64,000 nucleotides of DNA, from contig NZ_JBBEXE010000006.1 in assembly GCF_037645805.1 (NCBI RefSeq), positions 62,001 through 126,000 on the forward strand, read 5' to 3'. Position numbers and translations under genes: made by a program. The notes below the pieces were generated by a model that was given only the letters and a program-made list of their open reading frames with translations, was not told the origin of the DNA and did no database searches. The stretch comes from Leptobacterium_A meishanense. GTDB lineage: Bacteria; Bacteroidota; Bacteroidia; Flavobacteriales; Flavobacteriaceae. Positions within the stretch are counted from its first letter, which is position 1. Every line of letters starts with the position of its first letter. Positions 26,661 to 35,516 of this stretch are shown here, piece after piece.

Positions 26661-27225
26661 AAATTATTTGGATAGTGCCCTTAAGCTATTTCAATACTAT
26701 AAATCATTAGGGAATAAAACACTGGCACTACTTACAGATGACAACATCCATTGGCAGAGTAGCGAGGAAAACAACAGTATTGCCATTATTGTAAAACATA
26801 TTGCGGGGAACATGTTGAGCAGATGGACCAATTTCCTCACCGAAGATGGTGAAAAAGAATGGCGTAACCGTGATGATGAATTTGAGGATACCTACGCTTC
26901 AAAAGAAGAAATGATGGCGCATTGGGAACAGGGATGGAATTGCTTGTTTTCTGCCTTAAATTCCTTAAACCCTGAAGATTTTGATAAGATTATCTATATT
27001 CGAAATCAAGGGCATACTGTGGTAGAGGCTATCAATAGGCAACTGGCTCATTACCCTTATCACATAGGTCAGCTCATTTATATTGCTAAAATATTGAAAG
27101 GAAACAATTGGCAATCACTCTCCGTTCCGAAAGGGCAGTCTGAGAATTATAACACGGGAAAATTCAGCCAAAAAAAAGAAAGAAAGCATTTTACGGATGA
27201 ATACATCAATCCATCCGAAAAATAG
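26650..27225 (+). CDS. DinB-like protein (DUF1572)
   Basis: 191 residues from the ATG at 26650, chosen because it gives the usual N-terminus (MMHENYLDSALKLF) and an 11-nt overlap like the previous junction. The four-helix pattern with IVKHIAGNMLSRW and the C-terminal RQLAHYPYHIGQLIYIAK, which supplies metal-ligand histidines, is characteristic of DUF1572 in the DinB/YfiT superfamily. Members are metal-binding; some relatives are thiol transferases. The link to the two MsrB genes suggests a thiol or oxidative-stress role, by inference. Confidence 0.82.
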   Translation: MMHENYLDSALKLFQYYKSLGNKTLALLTDDNIHWQSSEENNSIAIIVKHIAGNMLSRWTNFLTEDGEKEWRNRDDEFEDTYASKEEMMAHWEQGWNCLFSALNSLNPEDFDKIIYIRNQGHTVVEAINRQLAHYPYHIGQLIYIAKILKGNNWQSLSVPKGQSENYNTGKFSQKKERKHFTDEYINPSEK

Positions 27226-27236
27226 CTTCCTTTTTA

Positions 27237-29402
27237 TTAATCAACACTTAGATCTATTCCCAATACCTTCACTAGAAAAGTAAGCTCGTCAGTTCTGGAA
27301 TCGAGCCTTTGTTCTTTCGTAGTACCAAAGGTATGTGCTGCTCCATACATCATTTTCAATAGTATAGGGTTCTCTTCACATGTAGAGTTTGTTTGTAACG
27401 CTGCGGTATATTTATAGGCGTGTAAAGGTGGGGTTGTATCATCCTCATCCCCTATCATGATAAGCATTGGAGGATAACATGTCCCTTCTTTAATATTATG
27501 ATATGGAGAGTACGACTTTAATATTTCATACTCTTCCTCAATATCTGGAGAGCCCAATTCTTGTATCCAATGATTTGCTCCTGTGAATTTAGGATACCTT
27601 AGCATATCCATTGCCGGCCTGTCAATAACGCTAGCTCCGTACAATTCAGGATTTTGATTAATAGCAGCCCCTACTAAACTAGCACTTATACTTCCTCCAT
27701 TAGCTACTAATTTTTTAGGATGAACATATTTATTTTCAATAAGCCATTTAGATGCCATCACATAATCATCAATAGCATTTTGCCTATGCTGCTTTTTACC
27801 TGCCTCGTGCCATTCAAGTCCGTATTCTCCTCCTCCCCGTATTCCTGGTTGTGCATAAACTCCTCCCATTTCCAACCAAGTTATAACATGCTCTTGAAAC
27901 CAAATAAATGATACCCATCCGAGTGCACCATATCCATATATAAATCCGGGGTTAGAACCATCCTTTTTAAGCCCTTTTTTATAGGTTATAAACATAGGCA
28001 CTCTAGCCCCATCCTTACTTGTATATAAAACCTTTTCAACTGCATAGTCTTCTGCTTTCAGGGATTTTAAAGAACGTTTAAAGACAGCTACCTTCTCTGA
28101 ACCTAAATCTAATTTATATATGGAGCTTGGGTCAATTAATCCTAAGAAATTATAAAATACTTCCGTATCATCTTGCTCTCCTGTAAAACCTCCCCATACA
28201 GAACCTCCAACAGGTAAAATTGGCGAATACAGATATTCTCCTTTTATATCAAAAACCTTGATTAACGGCTCTCCGTCTTTAGTGTATTTGACAACAAATT
28301 TATCGGCAAAAAAGCCAATAGCATTACCTCCTGTTAAGCTACCTGCTCCTATAGCTTCTTTTGACTCAGGGATAATCTCATAAATACCATTATTTTCTTT
28401 TTTAGTGATATCTACCCCTATTACCCTGCCATTTGGAGCGTTCAAATCTGTGTAAAAGAAAAAATGATTTCCTGTGTTCCCTAAAAACAAATAATTCGCA
28501 TTGTCTTCTATAAAAAGTGGAGTTATTGAAGTAGTATTATCAATCTTAGTGTAATATATTCTATTGGTAACTTTACTTCCTTCCCTAGCTTCAATAATCA
28601 AATAATTCCCTTCTCTACTAACCTTCGGCGTATATAGCCAATCTTCTCCTATAAAATTAGACGGTAATGTAAGTACATCTTCTGATTGTTCTGTTCCGAT
28701 CTTGTGATAATAAATAGCCGCATTTCCGGTTGGATTTGATAATGTTTCTTTGTTTTCAGGAGTTTTAAATTTACTATAATAAAATCCTTCGCTTTTTTTC
28801 CATACCGGGCTCCCTCCTATTTGATGCAATCCTTTCACAATTTCCCCATTACTTCTATTTGCTATATTATAAGTCCTTAATTCATACCATCTCTGCTCCC
28901 CTTCAGAAACGTTATATGTCAACCATTGGCCATCCATGCTCATTGTTAATACGGGATTGGCTCCTCTATTGGCAATTCGGACATCTTCATTATCGAATTT
29001 TGGATCTAATAGCAACTCTTCAGGTTCCGCTCCTTTTTGCACATAAATTTTTGGTTCCGATGCTCCTACTGACACTTTCGTGAAATAATAACTTTCTCCT
29101 CTTTTTATAGGATTTGAGTAACTATCATAATCTACATATTTTTTTAATTGATTTTTAATCTTATTTCGAATAGGCCCTTCTAAATATTCTTGTAACAACT
29201 TATCTTGTTCCTCAACCCATTTCTTAGTCTCCGGGCTATCCATAGCTTCCAACCATTGATATGGATCGGCTACTTCATCTCCATGGTAACTATCGTAATG
29301 GGTTATCTGTTTACTTTCCGGATAGTTTATTTTCTGCTTATACTCCTGATTACAAGCTATTCCTAAAATAGCTAAAAACAATAATGAATAATTCGATTTC
29401 AT
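27237..29402 (-). CDS. Prolyl oligopeptidase family serine peptidase (S9A), lipoprotein
   Basis: 721 residues, full length. The N-terminus has a lipobox (LAILGIAC), so it is probably membrane-anchored and periplasmic. A seven-bladed propeller region is followed by the alpha/beta hydrolase domain with YGYGALGW and GIRGGGEYGLEWHEAGK. The nucleophile is Ser571 in GGSISAS, whereas most family members have GGSNGG. The aspartate is in MIGDEDDTTPP and the histidine in AAHTFG. It cleaves after proline in short peptides. Divergent from the AraC-type regulator at 29522. Confidence 0.93.
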   Translation of the reverse strand: MKSNYSLLFLAILGIACNQEYKQKINYPESKQITHYDSYHGDEVADPYQWLEAMDSPETKKWVEEQDKLLQEYLEGPIRNKIKNQLKKYVDYDSYSNPIKRGESYYFTKVSVGASEPKIYVQKGAEPEELLLDPKFDNEDVRIANRGANPVLTMSMDGQWLTYNVSEGEQRWYELRTYNIANRSNGEIVKGLHQIGGSPVWKKSEGFYYSKFKTPENKETLSNPTGNAAIYYHKIGTEQSEDVLTLPSNFIGEDWLYTPKVSREGNYLIIEAREGSKVTNRIYYTKIDNTTSITPLFIEDNANYLFLGNTGNHFFFYTDLNAPNGRVIGVDITKKENNGIYEIIPESKEAIGAGSLTGGNAIGFFADKFVVKYTKDGEPLIKVFDIKGEYLYSPILPVGGSVWGGFTGEQDDTEVFYNFLGLIDPSSIYKLDLGSEKVAVFKRSLKSLKAEDYAVEKVLYTSKDGARVPMFITYKKGLKKDGSNPGFIYGYGALGWVSFIWFQEHVITWLEMGGVYAQPGIRGGGEYGLEWHEAGKKQHRQNAIDDYVMASKWLIENKYVHPKKLVANGGSISASLVGAAINQNPELYGASVIDRPAMDMLRYPKFTGANHWIQELGSPDIEEEYEILKSYSPYHNIKEGTCYPPMLIMIGDEDDTTPPLHAYKYTAALQTNSTCEENPILLKMMYGAAHTFGTTKEQRLDSRTDELTFLVKVLGIDLSVD

Positions 29403-29521
29403 ATACTTTTGATTATTATTTGGTACGAAGTAAAATATTATTATTGTTTTTCTCGACCGAGCCGATACGCTAGGTCTTATTTTAGGGAATATTTGGCTAT
29501 TTTTACGTTAATATTTTCGCT

Positions 29522-30628
29522 ATGAACCAATTATTATTGTTAGGGGCCGGACAAGGAGTTTTTATTAGTTTTTTCTTGTTGACACATATTAGAGGGAATA
29601 TTAAGGCAAATCGATTGCTTGCGGCTTTAATTTTATCATTTGCTTTTTATATTGCTGTTCCTGTGCTTTACCAAACAAATCCTGATGATTTTTCACACCT
29701 TATAGGGATTGCGTTTATTCCTATTTTTTTGTTTGGGCCCCTCACCTATTTATATACTATAGAATTAACAGCCACTTATAATCTTAATTATAAAAAATGG
29801 CTACATTTCTTACCTGGAGCCCTAATTCTACTTTATTTCTTGCCGCATTATTTAAGTAGCTCAGGTGAAAAAATTGAATTCTTAAATAAGATAAAGGCTG
29901 AGGGATTGCCAACAAATCTAGTTTTAATATGGGGGCTTGCATGTATTCAAATCATTATATACAATTTTCTTTCAATAAAAATGCTAAAATCATATCAGGC
30001 ATATTTACTTGAAAATTTCTCTGAAATTAGATTTATAAATTTAAAATGGTTGGTATTTTTCATGTATTTCAACGTATTTGTATGGATCATTTATACGGTG
30101 ATTTTTTTAATTAATTTAAAGGTTGAAATTGACCCCTTTGGGGTAGCAGATAAGTTATTCAATTTAATGCTTGTTGTTTTTATATATGGGATTAGTTATA
30201 ATATCCTTATGAGACCCGAAATATTTTCGGGAGTTATAAAAAAAGTCCCCTCCCACGAAAACAAGTACAAAAAAAGTGCTATTAAAGAAAATGAAGCTAA
30301 AAAAATATTGAATACCCTGAAGCATTTTATGCAAGAGAAACGGCCTCATCTTGACCCCGATATTACATTGAATGATTTATCAAAACAAGCCGGAATTAAT
30401 GATAAATACTTGAGTCAGGTAATGAATCAGCTATCCGGTATGAATTTTTATGGTTTTGTTAATTCTTATAGGGTCAAGGAAGCCCAAAACCTACTAAAAG
30501 AAAATCCAGAAGCAACCATGCTGGCCATTGCTTTTGATGCAGGCTTTAAATCAAAATCGACCTTTAATGATGCTTTTAAAAAATTTGCAGGCATGACTCC
30601 TTCGGAATATAAAAAAACAATAAAATAA
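29522..30628 (+). CDS. AraC-family regulator with N-terminal membrane domain
   Basis: 368 residues. About seven hydrophobic spans fill residues 1-235 (for example LLLGAGQGVFISFFLL and FIPIFLFGPLTYLYTIEL). A cytoplasmic linker leads to two helix-turn-helix motifs: LNDLSKQAGINDKYLSQVMNQ and MLAIAFDAGFKSKSTFNDAFKKFAGMTPSEY, the AraC signature. It is therefore a membrane-bound transcription factor. It is divergent from the prolyl oligopeptidase gene, 119 nt away, and could regulate it; this is not shown by the sequence. Confidence 0.9.
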   Translation: MNQLLLLGAGQGVFISFFLLTHIRGNIKANRLLAALILSFAFYIAVPVLYQTNPDDFSHLIGIAFIPIFLFGPLTYLYTIELTATYNLNYKKWLHFLPGALILLYFLPHYLSSSGEKIEFLNKIKAEGLPTNLVLIWGLACIQIIIYNFLSIKMLKSYQAYLLENFSEIRFINLKWLVFFMYFNVFVWIIYTVIFLINLKVEIDPFGVADKLFNLMLVVFIYGISYNILMRPEIFSGVIKKVPSHENKYKKSAIKENEAKKILNTLKHFMQEKRPHLDPDITLNDLSKQAGINDKYLSQVMNQLSGMNFYGFVNSYRVKEAQNLLKENPEATMLAIAFDAGFKSKSTFNDAFKKFAGMTPSEYKKTIK

Positions 30629-30725
30629 AAGATCTAATAAATAATTGTTGTTTTATAAATATAGTCTTTAAAAACATATTATGTAACTTCGTAGCCTCAA
30701 AAATTAGATACTAAATTTTATACTC

Positions 30726-32117
30726 ATGAGTACATATGACGTAATTGTTTTAGGAAGTGGCCCCGGGGGGTATGTTACAGCTATTCGGGCATCCCAATTA
30801 GGGTTAAAAACCGCTGTGGTAGAAAAAGAAAATCTGGGAGGTGTATGTTTAAATTGGGGGTGTATCCCAACAAAAGCACTTCTCAAATCAGCACAGGTTT
30901 TTGAATACCTAAAACATGCCAACGATTATGGCTTAACAATCAAAGAATATGGCAAAGATTTTGATGCAGTCGTAAAACGAAGCCGCAATGTTGCTGATGG
31001 AATGAGCAAAGGTGTTCAATTCCTAATGAAAAAAAATAAAATTGATGTGTTGGAAGGTTTTGGTAAAATAAAACCTGGAAAAAAGATTGATGTTAAGGAT
31101 AAAGACGGAAAAATTACCGAATATAGTGCCGATCATATTATTATTGCTACTGGTGCACGGTCTCGCGAATTACCAAGCCTCCCACAGGATGGCAAAAAAG
31201 TGATTGGCTACAGAGAGGCTATGACTTTGCCTAAACAGCCTAAAAAAATGATTGTTGTGGGAAGCGGTGCCATCGGCATTGAGTTTGCTTATTTTTATAA
31301 CTCCATGGGAACTGAAGTGACGGTAGTAGAATACATGCCCAATATTGTTCCTGTGGAAGATGAAGATATCTCCAAACAACTGGAACGAAGCTTTAAAAAA
31401 GCAGGGGTTAAGATTATGACCAATGCTGAAGTTACGAAGGTGGATACTTCTGGAAAAGGGGTAAAGGCTACCGTAAAGACAAAAAAAGGAGAAGAAGTTT
31501 TAGAAGCTGATATCTTATTATCTGCTGTAGGCATTAAAACAAATATTGAAAATATTGGGATAGAGGATGTTGGTATTGCAACAGACCGTGATAAAATATT
31601 GGTCAATGATTATTACCAAACGAACATTCCTGGTTATTATGCCATTGGCGATGTAACTCCCGGACAAGCACTTGCGCATGTAGCCTCTGCTGAAGGAATC
31701 CTTTGTGTAGAAAAAATTGCCGGAATGCATGTAGATCCATTAGATTATGGAAATATTCCTGGGTGTACGTATTGCATGCCAGAAGTAGCATCCGTAGGGC
31801 TTACTGAAAAGCAAGCAAAAGAAAAAGGGTATGATTTAAAAATCGGAAAGTTTCCTTTTTCAGCATCCGGAAAAGCAAAAGCAGCAGGCAATGCCGATGG
31901 TTTCGTAAAAGTGATTTTTGATGCCAAATACGGTGAATGGCTGGGCTGTCATATGATTGGTGCCGGAGTTACCGATATGATTGCTGAAGCCGTTGTGGCG
32001 AGAAAGCTAGAAACTACAGGTCATGAAGTGCTAAAATCTGTGCACCCACATCCTACGATGAGTGAAGCTGTTATGGAAGCGGTGGCAGATGCTTACGGTG
32101 AAGTTATTCATCTATAA
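30726..32117 (+). CDS. lpdA: Dihydrolipoyl dehydrogenase (E3)
   Basis: 463 residues. This FAD enzyme reoxidises dihydrolipoamide in the pyruvate and 2-oxoglutarate dehydrogenase complexes with NAD+. FAD-binding GSGPGGYVTA is at the N-terminus. The redox disulfide is Cys41/Cys46 in GGVCLNWGCIPTKALL. The NAD fold has VGSGAIGIEFAYFY, the second FAD motif is YAIGDVTPG, and HPHPTMSEA carries the active-site His. No E1/E2 genes are adjacent. The 3' end overlaps the convergent aroQ by 14 nt. Confidence 0.97.
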   Translation: MSTYDVIVLGSGPGGYVTAIRASQLGLKTAVVEKENLGGVCLNWGCIPTKALLKSAQVFEYLKHANDYGLTIKEYGKDFDAVVKRSRNVADGMSKGVQFLMKKNKIDVLEGFGKIKPGKKIDVKDKDGKITEYSADHIIIATGARSRELPSLPQDGKKVIGYREAMTLPKQPKKMIVVGSGAIGIEFAYFYNSMGTEVTVVEYMPNIVPVEDEDISKQLERSFKKAGVKIMTNAEVTKVDTSGKGVKATVKTKKGEEVLEADILLSAVGIKTNIENIGIEDVGIATDRDKILVNDYYQTNIPGYYAIGDVTPGQALAHVASAEGILCVEKIAGMHVDPLDYGNIPGCTYCMPEVASVGLTEKQAKEKGYDLKIGKFPFSASGKAKAAGNADGFVKVIFDAKYGEWLGCHMIGAGVTDMIAEAVVARKLETTGHEVLKSVHPHPTMSEAVMEAVADAYGEVIHL

Positions 32118-32523
32118 AACTTTTAACGGCAAGTACATAACCTTGTAGGCCAAAACCAATAATAATGCCTTTGGCATGAGGGGAAATATACGATTGGTGC
32201 CGAAAATCTTCCCGTGAAAAAGTATTGGAAATATGTACCTCTATAACTGGGGCCGTTATTGCTTTTACTGCATCTCCAATCCCCACAGAGGTATGGGTAT
32301 AAGCAGCCGCATTCAAAATGATACCATCATAGCTGAAGCCAGTTTCCTGAATTTTATCAATCAACTCTCCTTCTATATTTGATTGAAAAGACTCCAATTC
32401 CACATTTTTAAAAGAAAATTGTAATTCCCTGAAAAAGTCATCAAATGTTTCATGTCCATAGATTTCAGGTTCCCTTTTCCCTAGAAGGTTCAGGTTAGGC
32501 CCATTTATAATAATTAGCTTCAT
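32104..32523 (-). CDS. aroQ: 3-dehydroquinate dehydratase, type II
   Basis: 139 residues from the ATG at 32523. The family begins at MKLIIINGPNLNLLGKREPEIYG, so the nine-residue upstream extension is not used. The enzyme removes water from 3-dehydroquinate in the shikimate pathway and forms dodecamers. GYDGIILNAAAYTHTS-type and EVHISN motifs are present. The gene is convergent with lpdA, overlapping its last 14 nt. Confidence 0.95.
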   Translation of the reverse strand: MKLIIINGPNLNLLGKREPEIYGHETFDDFFRELQFSFKNVELESFQSNIEGELIDKIQETGFSYDGIILNAAAYTHTSVGIGDAVKAITAPVIEVHISNTFSREDFRHQSYISPHAKGIIIGFGLQGYVLAVKSFIDE

Positions 32524-32569
32524 TGCATACAGTTTTCGTAAAAGTATCAAAAATTAAAACATAAAAAAA

Positions 32570-32588
32570 CGGGGGTATATTACCCCCG
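32570..32588 (-). terminator. Terminator after the 163-residue barrel gene
   Basis: CGGGGGTA (32570-32577) pairs with TACCCCCG (32581-32588). On the minus strand it is followed by TTTTTTTAT. Confidence 0.88.
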
Positions 32589-32613
32589 CCAAAATCTTCT
32601 ATATTTTAGAAAA

Positions 32614-33105
32614 TTAGTTAAAACGATATCCTATCCCTATGGTGAATGTGTTTATGTTAACATCATCTAAATCACGGATTACTTCAAACCCATAACGTAC
32701 TTCAGCAGAGAAATTTGATGTAAAATCAAAACCAACACCTCCAGCAAGATCAATTCCAAATTTACCATCATCAACATCATCTTCTAAAATATAGTTGATC
32801 TGTGGCCCGCCTTGCAGGTTTATTTTATCAGCAACATAATACTTGAACATCATTGGTACATACAATGCATTCAAATCTTCTACAATACTAAACAATGCAG
32901 AAGGTTCAAAGTCAAAGGTTTCACTTAAAGAAAATTGATAGCCTGCGCCAAAATAGATGCCCCCCTCACTATCAGACCCTAAACCATCAATGTCTATATT
33001 GACATTGTTATAACCTGCCTTTAAACTAAACCCTTCACGTTGTGCGTTAGCAGTTTGTACAAAGGCAAAAGCAGCAAAAGCAGCAAAAAATAATAACTTT
33101 TTCAT
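32614..33105 (-). CDS. Small outer-membrane beta-barrel protein
   Basis: 163 residues with a signal peptide (AFAFVQTANAQ). The mature protein has about eight alternating amphipathic strands and ends NTFTIGIGYRFN, a C-terminal aromatic strand typical of barrels inserted by the BAM complex. It belongs with the OprF/opacity-like porin-family small barrels. No ligand inferred. A second, slightly longer barrel gene lies 138 nt upstream on the same strand, with a terminator between them. Confidence 0.85.
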   Translation of the reverse strand: MKKLLFFAAFAAFAFVQTANAQREGFSLKAGYNNVNIDIDGLGSDSEGGIYFGAGYQFSLSETFDFEPSALFSIVEDLNALYVPMMFKYYVADKINLQGGPQINYILEDDVDDGKFGIDLAGGVGFDFTSNFSAEVRYGFEVIRDLDDVNINTFTIGIGYRFN

Positions 33106-33191
33106 AAATAGATGTTTTTAGATTAATAAAGCGAAATTAAAACATTTTTATGGAAATTGAACAACCCATATGAAAGATTTTTATAAAACAA

Positions 33192-33225
33192 AAAAGCAGA
33201 AAGATTCTTTTTCCTTTCTGCTTTT
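33192..33225 (-). terminator. Terminator after the 178-residue barrel gene
   Basis: AAAAGCAGAAAG (33192-33203) pairs with CTTTCTGCTTTT (33214-33225), 10-nt loop. A/T-rich flanks on both sides. Confidence 0.8.
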
Positions 33226-33243
33226 AAATCAGTCTATTAATTC

Positions 33244-33780
33244 TTATTTAACCCCAAAAGTAAATAACAACCCAACATTGATAGTAAAATCACTAACAGT
33301 TGTGTCTTCAATTTTACCAGCACTTAGATAGGCTGCATTAACATTTAACACGCCATATTTAAACCCTACGGAAGGGCGAATTCCAAAATTAGATTCATCA
33401 ACACCTGACCCCGAAAAACCAGCAAGATCATCTTGGCTTATATCAGTAAAACCAAGCCCTAATCCAACATAAGGCTTGAATTTAGTTACTCCAAAAAAGT
33501 AGCGTGCATTGGCCAAAAAGCTACTCATAGTTATATTTTCAAGAGATCCCCCTGAAACATCGGCTCCTATCAGGAAATCCCCCTGATACAATAAAGAAAT
33601 ATCAAAATTCTCGTTAATTCCATAACCAATTTCCCCATACCCAGAGATACCTCCATCTGCGAAATCAGTTATATCCCCGGTTGGAAAAGCATAACCTAAA
33701 CCAAACCCTGCTTTAAATTGTGCATTAGCTGAAGTTGCTCCAAAAGCAATCATTACAGCAAGAAATAATAGTTTTTTCAT
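33244..33780 (-). CDS. Small outer-membrane beta-barrel protein
   Basis: 178 residues with a signal peptide (FGATSANAQ). The mature sequence starts FKAGFGLGYAFPTGD and continues in amphipathic strands with Gly and aromatic residues (YVGLGLGFTDIS), ending NVGLLFTFGVK. It is of the small outer-membrane barrel type. It shares only general features with the neighbouring barrel. It has its own candidate promoter and terminator. Confidence 0.85.
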   Translation of the reverse strand: MKKLLFLAVMIAFGATSANAQFKAGFGLGYAFPTGDITDFADGGISGYGEIGYGINENFDISLLYQGDFLIGADVSGGSLENITMSSFLANARYFFGVTKFKPYVGLGLGFTDISQDDLAGFSGSGVDESNFGIRPSVGFKYGVLNVNAAYLSAGKIEDTTVSDFTINVGLLFTFGVK

Positions 33781-33805
33781 GTAGTTATTTTTAATAATTA
33801 AGCTG

Positions 33806-33836
33806 CAAATATATCTTTTTTATTAAAATAAAATAA
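33806..33836 (-). promoter_or_regulatory. Candidate promoter of the 178-residue barrel gene
   Basis: On the minus strand TATATTTG (33813-33806) matches TAnnTTTG exactly. A TTA, one mismatch from the -33 TTG, lies 20 nt further upstream (33836-33834). Confidence 0.5.
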
Positions 33837-33919
33837 GTTTTGTTTGGCATTTATTTAAGAATATATATTCTATTTTGTAAGATAAAGGATAATCGGTTTA
33901 TTATGTATATTTATCCATT

Positions 33920-34816
33920 ATGAAATGGGGGTATGCTATTAAAGACTATGAGCATTATTTAAAAATTGAAAGAGGGCTTTCTATCAACTCCGTACACAAC
34001 TATATTTTAGACATTAAACGCCTGGTTTCTTATCTTGAAGAACATCAAATACAACATTCACCTATAACTATTCCAGATGAAACTGTCCAACAATTCATCT
34101 ATGTAATAGCGAAAGAAGTACAACCGCGTACACAAGCGCGCATTATTTCAGGCTTGCGAAGTTTCTTCAATTACCTTGTTTTTGAAGATTATCGCAATGA
34201 AAACCCTTTGGAGCTTATAGAATCACCAAAAATAGGTCGCAAATTGCCTGATACACTCTCTGAAGAAGATATTGATATGCTTATTGCTGCTATTGACCTA
34301 TCAAAACCGGAAGGGGAACGCAACCGTTCTATGCTAGAAACCTTGTATGGTTGTGGTCTTCGCGTTTCAGAATTGGTCAACCTTCAGCTTTCTGACCTGT
34401 TCTTTGAAGAGGGTTTTATAAAAGTTACTGGAAAGGGCAACAAGCAGCGGTTTGTACCTATTAGTTCTTCCACACAAAAACACATTGAACACTATCTATA
34501 TCAAATCAGGCCTCATATTGAAATTGAAAAAGGATATGAAGATATTTTATATTTGAACCGCAGGGGCAAAAAACTTACCCGTGCAATGATTTTTACCATT
34601 ATTAAAAGATTAGCCGAAAAAGCAGGTTTACAAAAAAATATAAGCCCACATACTTTTAGGCACTCTTTTGCTACGCATCTATTGCAAAATGGAGCGGACT
34701 TGCGCGCTATTCAGCAAATGTTGGGACATGAAAGTATTACGACTACCGAAGTCTACATGCATGTAGACCGTACACATTTAACAGAAACTATTAACAAATA
34801 TCATCCTAGAAAGTGA
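33920..34816 (+). CDS. xerD: Site-specific tyrosine recombinase XerD
   Basis: 298 residues, housekeeping size. It has an N-terminal SAM-like core-binding domain and a C-terminal catalytic domain with Arg148 (GCGLRVSE), Lys172 (GKGNKQR), His244 and Arg247 (HTFRHSFATHLL), His270 (MLGHESI) and nucleophile Tyr279 (TEVYMH). It resolves chromosome dimers at dif with its partner. There are no att-like repeats or phage genes around it, so it does not mark a mobile element. Confidence 0.93.
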   Translation: MKWGYAIKDYEHYLKIERGLSINSVHNYILDIKRLVSYLEEHQIQHSPITIPDETVQQFIYVIAKEVQPRTQARIISGLRSFFNYLVFEDYRNENPLELIESPKIGRKLPDTLSEEDIDMLIAAIDLSKPEGERNRSMLETLYGCGLRVSELVNLQLSDLFFEEGFIKVTGKGNKQRFVPISSSTQKHIEHYLYQIRPHIEIEKGYEDILYLNRRGKKLTRAMIFTIIKRLAEKAGLQKNISPHTFRHSFATHLLQNGADLRAIQQMLGHESITTTEVYMHVDRTHLTETINKYHPRK

Positions 34817-34835
34817 GCTAAATTAAACTGAATTA

Positions 34836-35516
34836 ATGATGAACAAAACTTCCTTTTTTCTAATTATTTATGTAGTACTCGTTGTATTAGAATTACTTTC
34901 TAATTATATTTTTTCTAGCCCTTGGGCTCACTATATTACGAAACCAGCTATTGTAACTTCATTACTTGTCTATTTTCTATGTTCATCTATAAGATTACCT
35001 AGGGTAAAACTCTTTGCGTCATTGGCTCTAATAAGTTCTATAGGGGGTGACGTAGTGCTTATGTTTGTCGAAGAATCAAATCATTTTTTTATAGCCGGGC
35101 TCATTTTATTCCTAATTGCACACCTAATGTACATCATAACATTTAGCCTTCAAAGAAACAAAAAAATAGCCCTTCGAAGTATTTCATTCTTACTATTATC
35201 TTATGGTTTCGGTGTTTTTTGGATACTAAAAGACACTTTAGGTGCGCTATTGCTACCTGTAAGTTTTTACATGATCGTTATTCTAACAATGGTCTTGATG
35301 GCATATGCCCGAAAAGGCACAGTGACCAGAGAAAGTTTTGCGCTAGTTTTTATAGGTGCACTCTTTTTCATTCTATCAGATACATTACTTGCTTTTAATA
35401 AATTTTACTCATCTATTCCTTATGCAAAAATTTTAATCATGGGAACTTATGCCATTGCACAATATTATATTGTACATGGTATTTTAAAAAATAACCACCC
35501 TTTATCTATGCAATAA
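34836..35516 (+). CDS. YhhN-family integral membrane protein (lysoplasmalogenase-like)
   Basis: 226 residues with about eight hydrophobic spans. The pattern KPAIVTSLLVYF near the start, SSIGGDVVLMF in the second quarter and GALFFILSDTLLAFNKF later is that of the YhhN/TMEM86 family. Eukaryotic members cleave the vinyl-ether bond of lysoplasmalogens. The bacterial function is less certain. It lies 19 nt after xerD and overlaps the convergent gene by 15 nt. Confidence 0.82.
   Translation: MMNKTSFFLIIYVVLVVLELLSNYIFSSPWAHYITKPAIVTSLLVYFLCSSIRLPRVKLFASLALISSIGGDVVLMFVEESNHFFIAGLILFLIAHLMYIITFSLQRNKKIALRSISFLLLSYGFGVFWILKDTLGALLLPVSFYMIVILTMVLMAYARKGTVTRESFALVFIGALFFILSDTLLAFNKFYSSIPYAKILIMGTYAIAQYYIVHGILKNNHPLSMQ

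Noticed and set aside
33920..34816. Tyrosine recombinase as a mark of an integrated element
   Set aside because: Length and motifs fit housekeeping XerD, and no att-like repeats, tRNA gene or phage genes are nearby.
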